Below are positions 1-8,626 of a DNA stretch of 36,379 nt, piece after piece. The stretch spans positions 1-36,379 of the forward strand of contig CAMGTC010000002.1 of assembly GCA_946061765.1 (NCBI GenBank). Reading direction: 5' to 3'. The notes below the pieces were generated by a model that was given only the letters and a program-made list of their open reading frames with translations, was not told the origin of the DNA and did no database searches. A program made the translations under genes and the position numbers. Each line of letters begins with the position of its first letter. The first letter of the stretch is position 1. The DNA is from an uncultured Treponema sp. (GTDB lineage: Bacteria; Spirochaetota; Spirochaetia; Treponematales; Treponemataceae).

Positions 1-72
1 TGCCTTTGCTGGAACTCCTGCATTATGTCTGGGATTTTAGGTGCTGAATAGTTACAATTTTTCAGCAAAACG

Positions 73-675
73 ATGATCGCTTTCCATTTTCCAAGATTGG
101 CTCTGTATTTTTGTTTATTTACCTGCGCACTCATAATTGCAACTACAAGAACGTTCCTTGCAATTTCAACCCTGGAAGAACAGATTCCCCTTGTATTGAA
201 AATTGGTCACTGGATTTGCCGTGAGAACTTTGTCTGCGGTTTCTTCACTACCCTAATGCTCTGTGCTTCACTTTTACTGTTCTGCAAAATGCATGTAAGC
301 AGGTCTCAGGAAGTAGCTGCCAGATTCTGTCTTGATAGAATGACCCAGGAACTGTTTGATATTGACCAGCAGATTGCCCGTAAAGAAGTAACAGAAGAAG
401 AAGGCGAAGTCTTAAAAGAAAAAGTTCGGAACCAGATAGACCATTACAGCTCTATGGATGGTTCTGCAAAATTCCTGTTGGGAACAATGGGCGCATTTAC
501 CGTATTATATATTATTGCTGTTGGAGGAGGCGTTGCCGTAGGAGTTCTGGACAGAAACATGTACTGGAAAGATGCCCTGGATCAATATGTAATGCTTTCA
601 AGCGGATACCTGGTACTGTTTGTAGTTCCTCTGTTTCTTACTTCTCTTGGATTTAAAACAACGAAGGCAAACTAA
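73..675 (+). CDS. FlhA/FHIPEP-family transmembrane-region protein, truncated (no N-terminal TM helices, no cytosolic C-terminal domain); possibly a gene fragment
   Basis: 200 aa ORF. 'IATTRTFLAI...ENFVCGFFTTLMLCASLLLFCKMHVSRSQEVAARFCLDRM...DIDQQIARKEVTEEEGEVLKEKV...SSMDGSAKFLLG' follows FlhA 'ASTRLIL...[53 protein letters not shown]...EEARxRR...GSMDGASKF'. In-frame TAG at 49-51 upstream. Confidence 0.62.
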   Translation: MIAFHFPRLALYFCLFTCALIIATTRTFLAISTLEEQIPLVLKIGHWICRENFVCGFFTTLMLCASLLLFCKMHVSRSQEVAARFCLDRMTQELFDIDQQIARKEVTEEEGEVLKEKVRNQIDHYSSMDGSAKFLLGTMGAFTVLYIIAVGGGVAVGVLDRNMYWKDALDQYVMLSSGYLVLFVVPLFLTSLGFKTTKAN

Positions 676-684
676 GTGATTGCT

Positions 685-731
685 TGCCTAATGACTTTCA
701 GCACAGTCTTTGTGAATTGAGTCATTAGGCA
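685..731. terminator. Bidirectional hairpin between convergent genes
   Basis: Perfect 12-bp arms TGCCTAATGACT (685-696) / AGTCATTAGGCA (720-731) in the 77-bp gap between convergent stop codons; further imperfect pairing inside the loop. Confidence 0.7.
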
Positions 732-752
732 GATATTGTTTTCAGAACCTTC

Positions 753-3074
753 CTAGAAGTCATCTTCGTAATCATAATCATCTATGAAGTTCTTGATTAC
801 TTTTTTGTATTCCCTTGGATAATGAACTTTCATATACATTTCCCACCAGGCCATCAGCGTGTATGAAAGTGCATGAGATTTATTGAATGCGTAACCTGCG
901 AATGGAATCAGAATTTCGAAGATTTCAACAGCTTGTTTTTCTGTTACTATTGCCTTCTGTACGGCTCCTGAAACAAAATCCTCTTTTCGATTCATGAGAA
1001 CATCAGGCTTTTTCTTTCCTAAAGCGCGGCGGAACATATCTGCTGCTCCAAGGGTATAACCTGCTATGTTTTGTGCAATCTGCATAATCTGTTCCTGATA
1101 TACAGGAAGACCATAGCTTTCATTTAATATGTTTCTGCAACCTGGGAAATCATATCTGTTACGACAGCCTTCCTTTGTTTCTATAATTGTTGGAATGTAA
1201 TCCATTTGTCCAGGCCGATACATAGTATTCATAAGAACAAGGTCAGAGAAGACTTCAGGTTTGAATTGTTTTAGAATCTTTTTCATTCCTGGGCTTTCAA
1301 ACTGGAAGACATCTGTTGTGCTGCCTTTTGCGAATGCTTCTATTGTGCTTTCGTCCTCTAAAGGAATTGATTTGTAATCAAACTCAACCTTTTTGTTCGT
1401 TGCTATTTCATCTGAAAGCTGCTTGAGTTTCGTCAGTTGCTTCAAACCGAGTAAATCATTTTTATAAAGGCCGACGAATTCCAGAATATCAAATGTATAT
1501 TCTGAATATAACCAGTTGGTTTTCTCATCCTTCAGAACAGGAACATATTGAGAAGCTGAATTGTTTGTTACGATGTATCCGCTTGCATGTAGCCCTTTGT
1601 TGCATTTTACGCTTTCCAGACAGCAGGCGATTTTTATAAGTTTTTCATTCTTTTTGTCACGGAAAAATCCCTGAAGTTTAACTCCATCCCAATGGGGTAT
1701 TATGTCATTGTCGTAAATATTTGACCTGCTATCTAGAAGTCTTGAGAGAGATAATCTTGGAGTGTAATTGTTAACAATTATTGTTTTAATCTTTTCAATT
1801 TCTTCGTCAGCGTAATTAAGGTATTTCCCAGCTATTTTAAGAGACTGCCAGCACTTTAATCTTCCATACGATATAATTCGAATAACGCTTCCGCTACCGT
1901 ATTTTTCTTTTAGATGATTAATAACTTCGTCTAAGCGTTCATAGTCATAATCAATATCAAAATCAGGATAGCAAAGTCTCAAAGGACTTAAAAAGCGTTC
2001 ATACAAAAGCCCATGTTTTAAAGGATTTACATTTGTAATTTCAAGCAGGTATGATACAAGGGAACCTGGTGCACTTCCTCGCCCTGGCCCATGTTCGATT
2101 CCGTTTTGAGAACACCAGGATACAAGTTCATGATGTAAAAGGAATACTTTCTCCCAATGATGGGAGACAATATCGTTCACTTCATATTCTAGTCTGGCAA
2201 TGGCTGTATTTATATCTTCAAACTCGTTGGCCTTTGATTCGAGTCCTTCATAACCCAGAGCTCTAAGCGTTTGTTCTGCATTGTCAAATTCTGGAAGACT
2301 GTCCAAAAGTCTTTCATGTGCTTCTGGTGTTGTGAAATAGTTTTCAGGGAAGATGAATGAAATCTGTTCTTCAATGTGATGAAGATTTTCTAAGAGTTCG
2401 GGATGATCAATTTTTTCTAAGAACGGGAGAATCTCTGTGCCATCGATGAAGTAATGTTTACTTTTTATATCTTCCGGATTTTTAAGATAAAGTCTCATAG
2501 CCGCAAGTGCATCAGCATCTTCCTTTTCAATAAATCTAATAGGACTTGTGATTACGCATTTTGTCGTATCGAGTTTTTGAGCGATTTCAGGATGAGCCCC
2601 CAAATCTGAAAAATCAATTTGCGTATAGAGGTTATCGCTGAATAAATCTTGAAGACCTTTATTAGAATAGAGCGCTGTGCAAACAAAATGAGAAGCTTCA
2701 TTTTTTGTGAGCGATAGTTCAGTTACGGTAATCGGGCAGTTATTCGCTTCCTGAATATCAAGTGAATGCCTGCAAAGAATTTTATATGCTTCAAAATCCT
2801 TGCAAAGAAGATTCACTTCGTTATTTCCAAATGCGATTTTCTGTCCGACTATCGGCTTGATATTATTGTGTTTACAAAGCAGGTAAAACTCAATCACTCC
2901 GCTAAGGGTTCTGTCCGTAAGGGCAAGAGCCTTCATATTCAAAGACTTTGCTTTTTTTACAAGCTCTGGAGTACGGGCAATACTCTCCCCTATTGAAAAA
3001 TCAGACATTACATCCAGAGGAATATATTTGCTCTCAGGGATTCCTTCCGGGCAATCAAAAGTATAAATATCCAT
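753..3074 (-). CDS. Short DnaE-like C-family DNA polymerase (PolIII alpha-like), lacking C-terminal beta-binding/OB regions; PHP domain degenerate
   Basis: 773 aa. Motifs GPGRGSAPGSLVSYLLEITNVNPL, LCYPDFDIDYDYERLDEVINHL (catalytic DxD), NDLLGLKQLT, LPVYQEQIMQIAQNIAGYTLGAADMFRRALGKKKP, FAGYAFNKSHALSYTLMAWWEMYMKVHYP, then stop. SD GAGGTG upstream of the ATG. Confidence 0.9.
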   Translation of the reverse strand: MDIYTFDCPEGIPESKYIPLDVMSDFSIGESIARTPELVKKAKSLNMKALALTDRTLSGVIEFYLLCKHNNIKPIVGQKIAFGNNEVNLLCKDFEAYKILCRHSLDIQEANNCPITVTELSLTKNEASHFVCTALYSNKGLQDLFSDNLYTQIDFSDLGAHPEIAQKLDTTKCVITSPIRFIEKEDADALAAMRLYLKNPEDIKSKHYFIDGTEILPFLEKIDHPELLENLHHIEEQISFIFPENYFTTPEAHERLLDSLPEFDNAEQTLRALGYEGLESKANEFEDINTAIARLEYEVNDIVSHHWEKVFLLHHELVSWCSQNGIEHGPGRGSAPGSLVSYLLEITNVNPLKHGLLYERFLSPLRLCYPDFDIDYDYERLDEVINHLKEKYGSGSVIRIISYGRLKCWQSLKIAGKYLNYADEEIEKIKTIIVNNYTPRLSLSRLLDSRSNIYDNDIIPHWDGVKLQGFFRDKKNEKLIKIACCLESVKCNKGLHASGYIVTNNSASQYVPVLKDEKTNWLYSEYTFDILEFVGLYKNDLLGLKQLTKLKQLSDEIATNKKVEFDYKSIPLEDESTIEAFAKGSTTDVFQFESPGMKKILKQFKPEVFSDLVLMNTMYRPGQMDYIPTIIETKEGCRNRYDFPGCRNILNESYGLPVYQEQIMQIAQNIAGYTLGAADMFRRALGKKKPDVLMNRKEDFVSGAVQKAIVTEKQAVEIFEILIPFAGYAFNKSHALSYTLMAWWEMYMKVHYPREYKKVIKNFIDDYDYEDDF

Positions 3075-3075
3075 A

Positions 3076-3108
3076 TTTTCACCTCACAATCAGTATAAGA
3101 GGTGAAAA
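3076..3108. promoter_or_regulatory. 10-bp perfect inverted repeat flanking a -10-like TATACT and including the SD of the polymerase gene
   Basis: TTTTCACCTC (3076-3085) and GAGGTGAAAA (3099-3108) are exact reverse complements, 13-nt spacer. On the minus strand the downstream arm carries the GAGGTG SD one nt before ATG-proximal sequence. Confidence 0.6.
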
Positions 3109-3125
3109 CTATCATATTGTGATAT
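3109..3125. promoter_or_regulatory. Operator-like palindrome, copy 1 (divergent)
   Basis: CTATCATATTGTGATAT, 14/17 match to copy 2; upstream of the polymerase start (3074). Confidence 0.5.
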
Positions 3126-3134
3126 TGTGCAAAA

Positions 3135-4631
3135 TTATTTTGCAGCTTCACGAAGTTTTTCCAGTACCTTTACCATGGCAAAGGTATCAAGTTCACAGTA
3201 GCGCAAAAGGTGTTCACGCCATTTCTCAAGTTCTTCTTTATCCATTTTCTGCATTGCCATGAAAGTATTGCTTGCTTCTCCACCGTTATGAACGCCTTCA
3301 AGGTTATGATAATTCAAACTTGGATCATCTGGATAAAGTGCTGGGAGTACATATTTAATGGAATAAGAGCCCTGCATTTCCTTGGTGTAGTACCAGCGTT
3401 TCTGGAACGGAATCATAATGTCCTTGATGTTATCGTGAATATTCATCAAGTGGCCTTTTAAATCTGGATATAAGGCAGCCAGTTCTTTGATACGTCCTTT
3501 TTCAAATCCCATAAAATATGCGGTTGTACAAACATTAAGAGGAATATCTTTACATAGTTGTTCTGCAATTTGTCGGCGAGGGTCGCTTCCAGGATAAGCA
3601 AGACATTCTTTATGTTTTAATTCTCCACCTTCTTTTTCAATGTAATGTAGTGAATATTGGAATACTACATGATGATATGGAGATGAGTTGTCATACATAG
3701 GGATTGCCGGATTGAAGGATTCAAAATCCAAAAAGTAAAGCGGATAAGATAGCGTGCCTACAAAGTTCTTTATTTGTTTTTTATCTATTTGTGGCGGAAG
3801 ATTCTGTACTTCAACTTCTACCTGTTGTAAATATTTTCCTTTCAAAGCTCCGGCATTATACAACTGTTCAAAAGTGATGAGCCCTTCATCATAGAGACTC
3901 TGCTTTTTATTTTTTCGAAGACTTGCAATTTCCCAAACAGTAGGTTCTTCTGATTCTGGCATATCAACCGCACAATGTGTCCAGTATCCGCACTCATATG
4001 GATCCGAACACTGACCACCAACGTTACATTCTGGTTCTGTTTTGCTCTTCAGATATTCACGGAACTTCTTGATATTCTCTTCTACTTCCGTGAGTTTTGA
4101 TTTTGCAGTCTCTGTTAAATCTACAATCTTAAAGAGTTTATCCAGTTCAAGTTCACCGTGACGTACATAAGATGTATCTATATGAACAAGACATACTTTT
4201 TGTACATCATAGCCTAGCTTTGTCAGCACGTAATATTGGTATGATACATCATGCTCATAAATCCAATGAACGCTGGTAGAACTTTTTACTTCGTAGAGTT
4301 CAACCTTTTTGTTTCCAAGATTTTTGAGAATATCAACGCTGCAGAAACAACCGTCATAGCTGAATGAAGCTTCGCAGATATTCTTTACCCCTTTATCAAT
4401 TAGCTCTTGAGTAGCAGGAATCATATCCCCAAGCTTTTCTGAATATGGAACTTCTGTATAATCTCCAAAAAGTCCCATTGCAAGGTCTCCGACATCATTT
4501 CCTGTTGAAAGCACGGCCTGATTTACTACGCTATCATCGAACTCATCAGGAAGATGTTCTTTAAGCCAGAGAATCTTTGGACACTGAATACAAGAGCAGT
4601 AACGCGATTTTGAAAAGTGCTGAATGGACAT
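3135..4631 (-). CDS. DUF2779-type protein: Cas4-like (RecB-nuclease/Fe-S-type) N-terminal region plus DEDD exonuclease-like C-terminal region
   Basis: KSRYCSCIQCPKILWL start, KKVELYEVKSSTSVHWIYEHDVSYQYYVL (PD-(D/E)XK-like ExK), CNVGGQCSDPYECGYWTHC cysteine cluster, YFLDFES and LLRYCELDTFAMVKVLEKL exonuclease-like motifs. Confidence 0.75.
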   Translation of the reverse strand: MSIQHFSKSRYCSCIQCPKILWLKEHLPDEFDDSVVNQAVLSTGNDVGDLAMGLFGDYTEVPYSEKLGDMIPATQELIDKGVKNICEASFSYDGCFCSVDILKNLGNKKVELYEVKSSTSVHWIYEHDVSYQYYVLTKLGYDVQKVCLVHIDTSYVRHGELELDKLFKIVDLTETAKSKLTEVEENIKKFREYLKSKTEPECNVGGQCSDPYECGYWTHCAVDMPESEEPTVWEIASLRKNKKQSLYDEGLITFEQLYNAGALKGKYLQQVEVEVQNLPPQIDKKQIKNFVGTLSYPLYFLDFESFNPAIPMYDNSSPYHHVVFQYSLHYIEKEGGELKHKECLAYPGSDPRRQIAEQLCKDIPLNVCTTAYFMGFEKGRIKELAALYPDLKGHLMNIHDNIKDIMIPFQKRWYYTKEMQGSYSIKYVLPALYPDDPSLNYHNLEGVHNGGEASNTFMAMQKMDKEELEKWREHLLRYCELDTFAMVKVLEKLREAAK

Positions 4632-4654
4632 ATTATTATTCCTGCTGTCTATTC

Positions 4655-5599
4655 TTATAATTTGATATAAGAACCTTCGAAAGCATAATAGACAAACTGC
4701 ATTATAGTATCTATTACAGATAGATTCTTATTTTTTGCATTCTGCAGGAATTCTGCCTTTTTAGTCTGATATCCTTCAATGTATTTCTTGGCAATTTTCA
4801 CCTCATCAGATAGAAAGTGGTTCATAATAAAGCCATAATTACTATCCTTCCAGCATAGATACATAGAAAAACTCTGATCCATGTTAATAGGCCCGTTGCA
4901 CATTTCATAGGCATCATCATCAATATTTTTAATTTTTTTAGAGAAGATGACAGAGAAATTATCGATTACCATTTCTGGTGCAATATATGGTTCCAGATCC
5001 AGATCTCCGCTAGGGAAGAAGTTCAGAACTTCTGATTCATCAATTTTCAAAAATTGAGCCCAGTCTTTTGGTGTTGGCTTATAAGGTAATTCGCCAATTG
5101 CCGACATATAATCCTGCATAAATCCGTAGAAGTATTTTTCTCTATCAGCTGCTGTAATACCCTCTGGAACTTCAACATTCTTTGCAGTTTTGTATGAGGC
5201 ATGTTCTGCCATTGCCTGAGATAACAGATAAGGATAATGAACTTCAGGAGCAGGTTCATCATAACAACTTTCCTGATTTTTGAAGAATTGCGATAAGGGA
5301 TTAAACAAGATTTTGAGATTATCTTTTGTAATGGAATTCTGAAATAGTCTCTTTTCTGATTTGAGCACTTCTTTCATCATGTTGTCATGAATTTCATATT
5401 CATCAGGAATGTAATCTCCAATATCATCTTCATCGAGCCAGATCATTCCGCAATTTGAGCATTCATACTGTTCTCCATCGAAGTATATTTCTTCACAACC
5501 ACACTGGTCACAGCGTTTACCTTTTAAATGCCCATTGAAATCACTCATATCGAAATCATCTTCAAAGTCATCTTCTATTTCATCATCATAAAAGTCCAT
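4655..5599 (-). CDS. Acidic N-terminus plus zinc-ribbon protein of unknown function
   Basis: CDQCGCEEIYFDGEQYECSNCG zinc ribbon (CxxC...CxxC) after a D/E-rich N-terminus; TATAAT (5621-5626, minus) and AGGAG upstream; 23 bp from the DUF2779 gene. Confidence 0.65.
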   Translation of the reverse strand: MDFYDDEIEDDFEDDFDMSDFNGHLKGKRCDQCGCEEIYFDGEQYECSNCGMIWLDEDDIGDYIPDEYEIHDNMMKEVLKSEKRLFQNSITKDNLKILFNPLSQFFKNQESCYDEPAPEVHYPYLLSQAMAEHASYKTAKNVEVPEGITAADREKYFYGFMQDYMSAIGELPYKPTPKDWAQFLKIDESEVLNFFPSGDLDLEPYIAPEMVIDNFSVIFSKKIKNIDDDAYEMCNGPINMDQSFSMYLCWKDSNYGFIMNHFLSDEVKIAKKYIEGYQTKKAEFLQNAKNKNLSVIDTIMQFVYYAFEGSYIKL

Positions 5600-5620
5600 A
5601 AAATGCTCCTATTTGATTTT

Positions 5621-5629
5621 ATTATACCA
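5621..5629 (-). promoter_or_regulatory. Extended -10 promoter element TGGTATAAT
   Basis: Minus strand reads GTGGTATAATAAAATC upstream of the start at 5599. Confidence 0.5.
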
Positions 5630-5656
5630 CGCAATTCTCAATTTAGCACTTACTTT

Positions 5657-5673
5657 CTATCATTTCGTGATAG
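5657..5673. promoter_or_regulatory. Operator-like palindrome, copy 2
   Basis: CTATCATTTCGTGATAG: perfect 6-bp arms, 5-nt spacer; upstream of the zinc-ribbon/DUF2779 unit. Confidence 0.6.
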
Positions 5674-5681
5674 TGAATCGA

Positions 5682-6602
5682 TTATTCATCACTTCCTTTC
5701 TTAAAGGACATTGTCTTCGGATTATAAGTGAGATCTACTGTACCAGTCCATCCATTTAGGTTCTTTACAATGTTAAATTGTGCTTCTTCCTCTTTCTCTC
5801 TGCTTCGATTAAGTAGAATAATCATATCTGCCATGCTAGGAATGATCATATATTTTTTGAAATCTTGTAATGAAGGTTCTGTATCCGATTCTGCAGGGGG
5901 AAGTTCTATTTCTAATATAATTGGTATATGCTGCTCCACTGCAAACTTTTTCAAGTTTTCTAGCAACGATTCGAGATTGTTTCTATATTCCTCTTTCTCA
6001 GAATCAACAAGTTCTTCAAACAATTCAAAACCATTTATAATAATTAACTGAACCTGATTCTTGTCAATCATAAGTTGTGTTTTCCATGCAAATGTATTAA
6101 AACTACTGTTAGGTTCGTTAATTAGATAAATAGGTGATTCCCATAAAACTTCAGCTGATTTATTGATTTTTTCACAGTCTGAAACCTTTAACATCCCTGA
6201 GCGAATTTTCATCATAGATACGCCAGAATTAATAGAGAGTAAGTGTCCTCCAAATGAAGTTTCTTCTGTACAGCCTAAACTTATATAACCGACAGGTATT
6301 TTTTTGTTTAATGCAAGTTGATTTAGAAGACTTAATGCAAATGCCGTTTGTCCAAGTGAAGACCTGGCGGCAATAACGATCAAATCGCCTCTGTGTAAAT
6401 CCAGTCCACAAAAGCCTGTTTCTAAAAAATCTGAATTATTTGTTTTAGATTTGAATCGTGAATCAATAGATTCTATTGTGTTTACCATTATATTTTTTAT
6501 AGACTTATAAAAATCTGAATCTTCCTGTTCTTCCTTTCCTTTCAAGAAATCAAACATACTTATTTCAAGATCAATATCTTTATTTTCATTTTCGTCTTCC
6601 AT
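5682..6602 (-). CDS. DnaB-C/RecA-fold protein with degenerate Walker A and B (predicted pseudo-ATPase)
   Basis: DFLETGFCGLDLHRGDLIVIAARSSLGQTAFALSLLNQLAL resembles DnaB 'TGYxxLD...DLIIVAARPSMGKTTFAMNL'; GWTGTVDLTYNPKTMSFKK resembles the DnaB C-terminus 'RNGPIGTVRLTFN...RF'. No DnaB N-terminal domain. GGAGG SD. Confidence 0.75.
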   Translation of the reverse strand: MEDENENKDIDLEISMFDFLKGKEEQEDSDFYKSIKNIMVNTIESIDSRFKSKTNNSDFLETGFCGLDLHRGDLIVIAARSSLGQTAFALSLLNQLALNKKIPVGYISLGCTEETSFGGHLLSINSGVSMMKIRSGMLKVSDCEKINKSAEVLWESPIYLINEPNSSFNTFAWKTQLMIDKNQVQLIIINGFELFEELVDSEKEEYRNNLESLLENLKKFAVEQHIPIILEIELPPAESDTEPSLQDFKKYMIIPSMADMIILLNRSREKEEEAQFNIVKNLNGWTGTVDLTYNPKTMSFKKGSDE

Positions 6603-6679
6603 TTTTAGCCTCCAGAAGAAATTATATGTATTTGAACTATCAAAACCTGAGAGTGTCGAAAGATTAAAAAAGTTTTAAA

Positions 6680-6700
6680 AACTATCACGAAACGATAGTT
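6680..6700. promoter_or_regulatory. Operator-like palindrome, copy 3
   Basis: AACTATC-ACGAAAC-GATAGTT, perfect 7-bp arms; its reverse-complement core CTATCGTTTCGTGATAG matches copy 2 at 16/17. Confidence 0.6.
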
Positions 6701-6736
6701 CTCAAGCCATAGACTACTCAAAAGAGGAGTAGGTCA

Positions 6737-8626
6737 TTAAACTTTAAGAATATCAACTCTTTTTTCAATTAATTGCATAATATTGTTGTAATGCTTCTTA
6801 ATCTTTTCTTTATTCCATGTATAAGTTTCTTCAGAATCCTTTGACATTTTATACATGATTTGTCTTTTTGCGCCTAAATTCCCTTTACCAAAAGTCTGGA
6901 CTTTTTCTTTTATATCTCTATCGCTTAATCTTGAATTAGAACTTTTACTTATTAAACACAGGTTCCCAAGACAATTTATATAGTTATCCTTATCAGGCAC
7001 TTTATTTCGTTCAGCCCATTCCTGAGCCATATGATGCTCAACAGAATTCCAATATTTAAAATCGAAATTTTCGATATCATATTCTGTATTAATATTGGTT
7101 GGATTCTTATTGTCTACCCAATATAAATAATCTATGAAATTGAAAATGAAATGAGGCGTATCTGTGCCAAGAGAATATGAATTATTTTTGTTAATATCTT
7201 CATTTTCTGGAATAGGAGAAGATACGAACTTTCTTTCTTCATAATATTTTAGAATGAGGTTGTCTAATAGACTTTGATATTCCATTGCCGTAATATAAAC
7301 ATTTTTTTTGCCCTCCCAGAACCATTTTAGAATATCTTGCAACCAATTCTTATATATTCTTGTTCTAAAAGTAACTTGTAGCATAGAAAGAGCTTTTACA
7401 ATTCTATCCTGTTCTAGCGTATCTCCAAATGTTCCGGTGTATTTCCAGCTATTTTCATATTTAGTGGGTTTGTGCAAAGTCCATTTAATTTCATCTTCTA
7501 CATTTTGGTCAGAAATTGTTTTTACGATAAAACGGTCAAAAATTGTACGACAAAATAATAAAGTATTTATAAAATCTTTAGGGCCTATTTGATTACCTAT
7601 GCTGTCATAAACTTTTAAAAGATATTTTTCATTTAATTGAATTTCATTCGTGTTTGTTTTGTATCTTAATTTAAGGATATGCATCAAGAAATTTGGAAAA
7701 TCAATTATGGATTTATATTCAGAGGCTTCTTCTTCAATCTCTTCATCATCCACATTCTTATTATCTGTCAACCCATTATCTGCTTTTCCTTGAAGTATAT
7801 CAGAAATGCTGAACGGCTTTAATTGATTAATTGGAATATTATCTTCTGGTGAATCTTTAAACGGAAATATAAAGTCATCATATTTTTCCCCAAAGTATTT
7901 TCTTCTTAATTCGGTATTAAAATTTCTTTGAATAGGAGAATCCATTTGAGAACAAGCATCCCAAATATATGCAAATTCCTTTTGATCTGCTTGGTTATCT
8001 ATTTTCGCCATAAGAAGGGATTTTAATATTTCATGTTTCTGAAGTTGGACACCTCTATTATTCATTATCTCAAAATATGAAGCAACATCCGTATCTCCAG
8101 GAATCTCGACTCTAATCAAGATTACATTATTTGCAAAGAAATCTATAAAGGCTGCTTTATCTGTTAATTTATGTATAGTAACAGGAGTAGTATTATTTGC
8201 ATCTAAATTTGCATCTTCTATAAATTCAATAGCATTTTTCAAATGACTTATTTGAGGATAATCTAAGCATTGAATATTACTATCTGCTTTATAGAACTCC
8301 TTAAAGAATTCTTCAACCTCTGGTCGAGAATCATAAAATAAGCATGGATTTTTTGAAATTCCAAAAATTTTGGTAATTAATGACAGCGTTGTTAATCGCT
8401 GCTGACCATCTATTACTTCATAATCACCATTTTGGCGTTTTAGAACAACAAGACTTCCTATGAAATAATTACCTGTGGGATTTTTCTTAAAGGCTTCATA
8501 AATATCTTGTAATAACTGTTCAATTTCATTTTTACGCCAAGCATAATTTCGTTGATATAACGGAACAACATATTTTCCGCTTTCAAATATTTCTTTTATG
8601 TTTTTTTCTAAATTAACAGTTTCCAT
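6737..8626 (-). CDS. DUF262 + DUF1524-like protein (GmrSD-like type IV restriction)
   Basis: YVVPLYQRNYAWRKNEIEQLLQDI, YEVIDGQQRLTTLSLI, FEIMNNRGVQLQKHEILKSLLMAKI; C-terminal SVEHHMAQEW...NCLGNLCLISKSSNSRLSD (HNH-type DUF1524 pattern). Confidence 0.85.
   Translation of the reverse strand: METVNLEKNIKEIFESGKYVVPLYQRNYAWRKNEIEQLLQDIYEAFKKNPTGNYFIGSLVVLKRQNGDYEVIDGQQRLTTLSLITKIFGISKNPCLFYDSRPEVEEFFKEFYKADSNIQCLDYPQISHLKNAIEFIEDANLDANNTTPVTIHKLTDKAAFIDFFANNVILIRVEIPGDTDVASYFEIMNNRGVQLQKHEILKSLLMAKIDNQADQKEFAYIWDACSQMDSPIQRNFNTELRRKYFGEKYDDFIFPFKDSPEDNIPINQLKPFSISDILQGKADNGLTDNKNVDDEEIEEEASEYKSIIDFPNFLMHILKLRYKTNTNEIQLNEKYLLKVYDSIGNQIGPKDFINTLLFCRTIFDRFIVKTISDQNVEDEIKWTLHKPTKYENSWKYTGTFGDTLEQDRIVKALSMLQVTFRTRIYKNWLQDILKWFWEGKKNVYITAMEYQSLLDNLILKYYEERKFVSSPIPENEDINKNNSYSLGTDTPHFIFNFIDYLYWVDNKNPTNINTEYDIENFDFKYWNSVEHHMAQEWAERNKVPDKDNYINCLGNLCLISKSSNSRLSDRDIKEKVQTFGKGNLGAKRQIMYKMSKDSEETYTWNKEKIKKHYNNIMQLIEKRVDILKV

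Noticed and set aside
6635-6641. Lone AACTATC half-site near the promoter of the pseudo-DnaB gene
   Set aside because: Seven bases without a partner arm; not distinguishable from chance.
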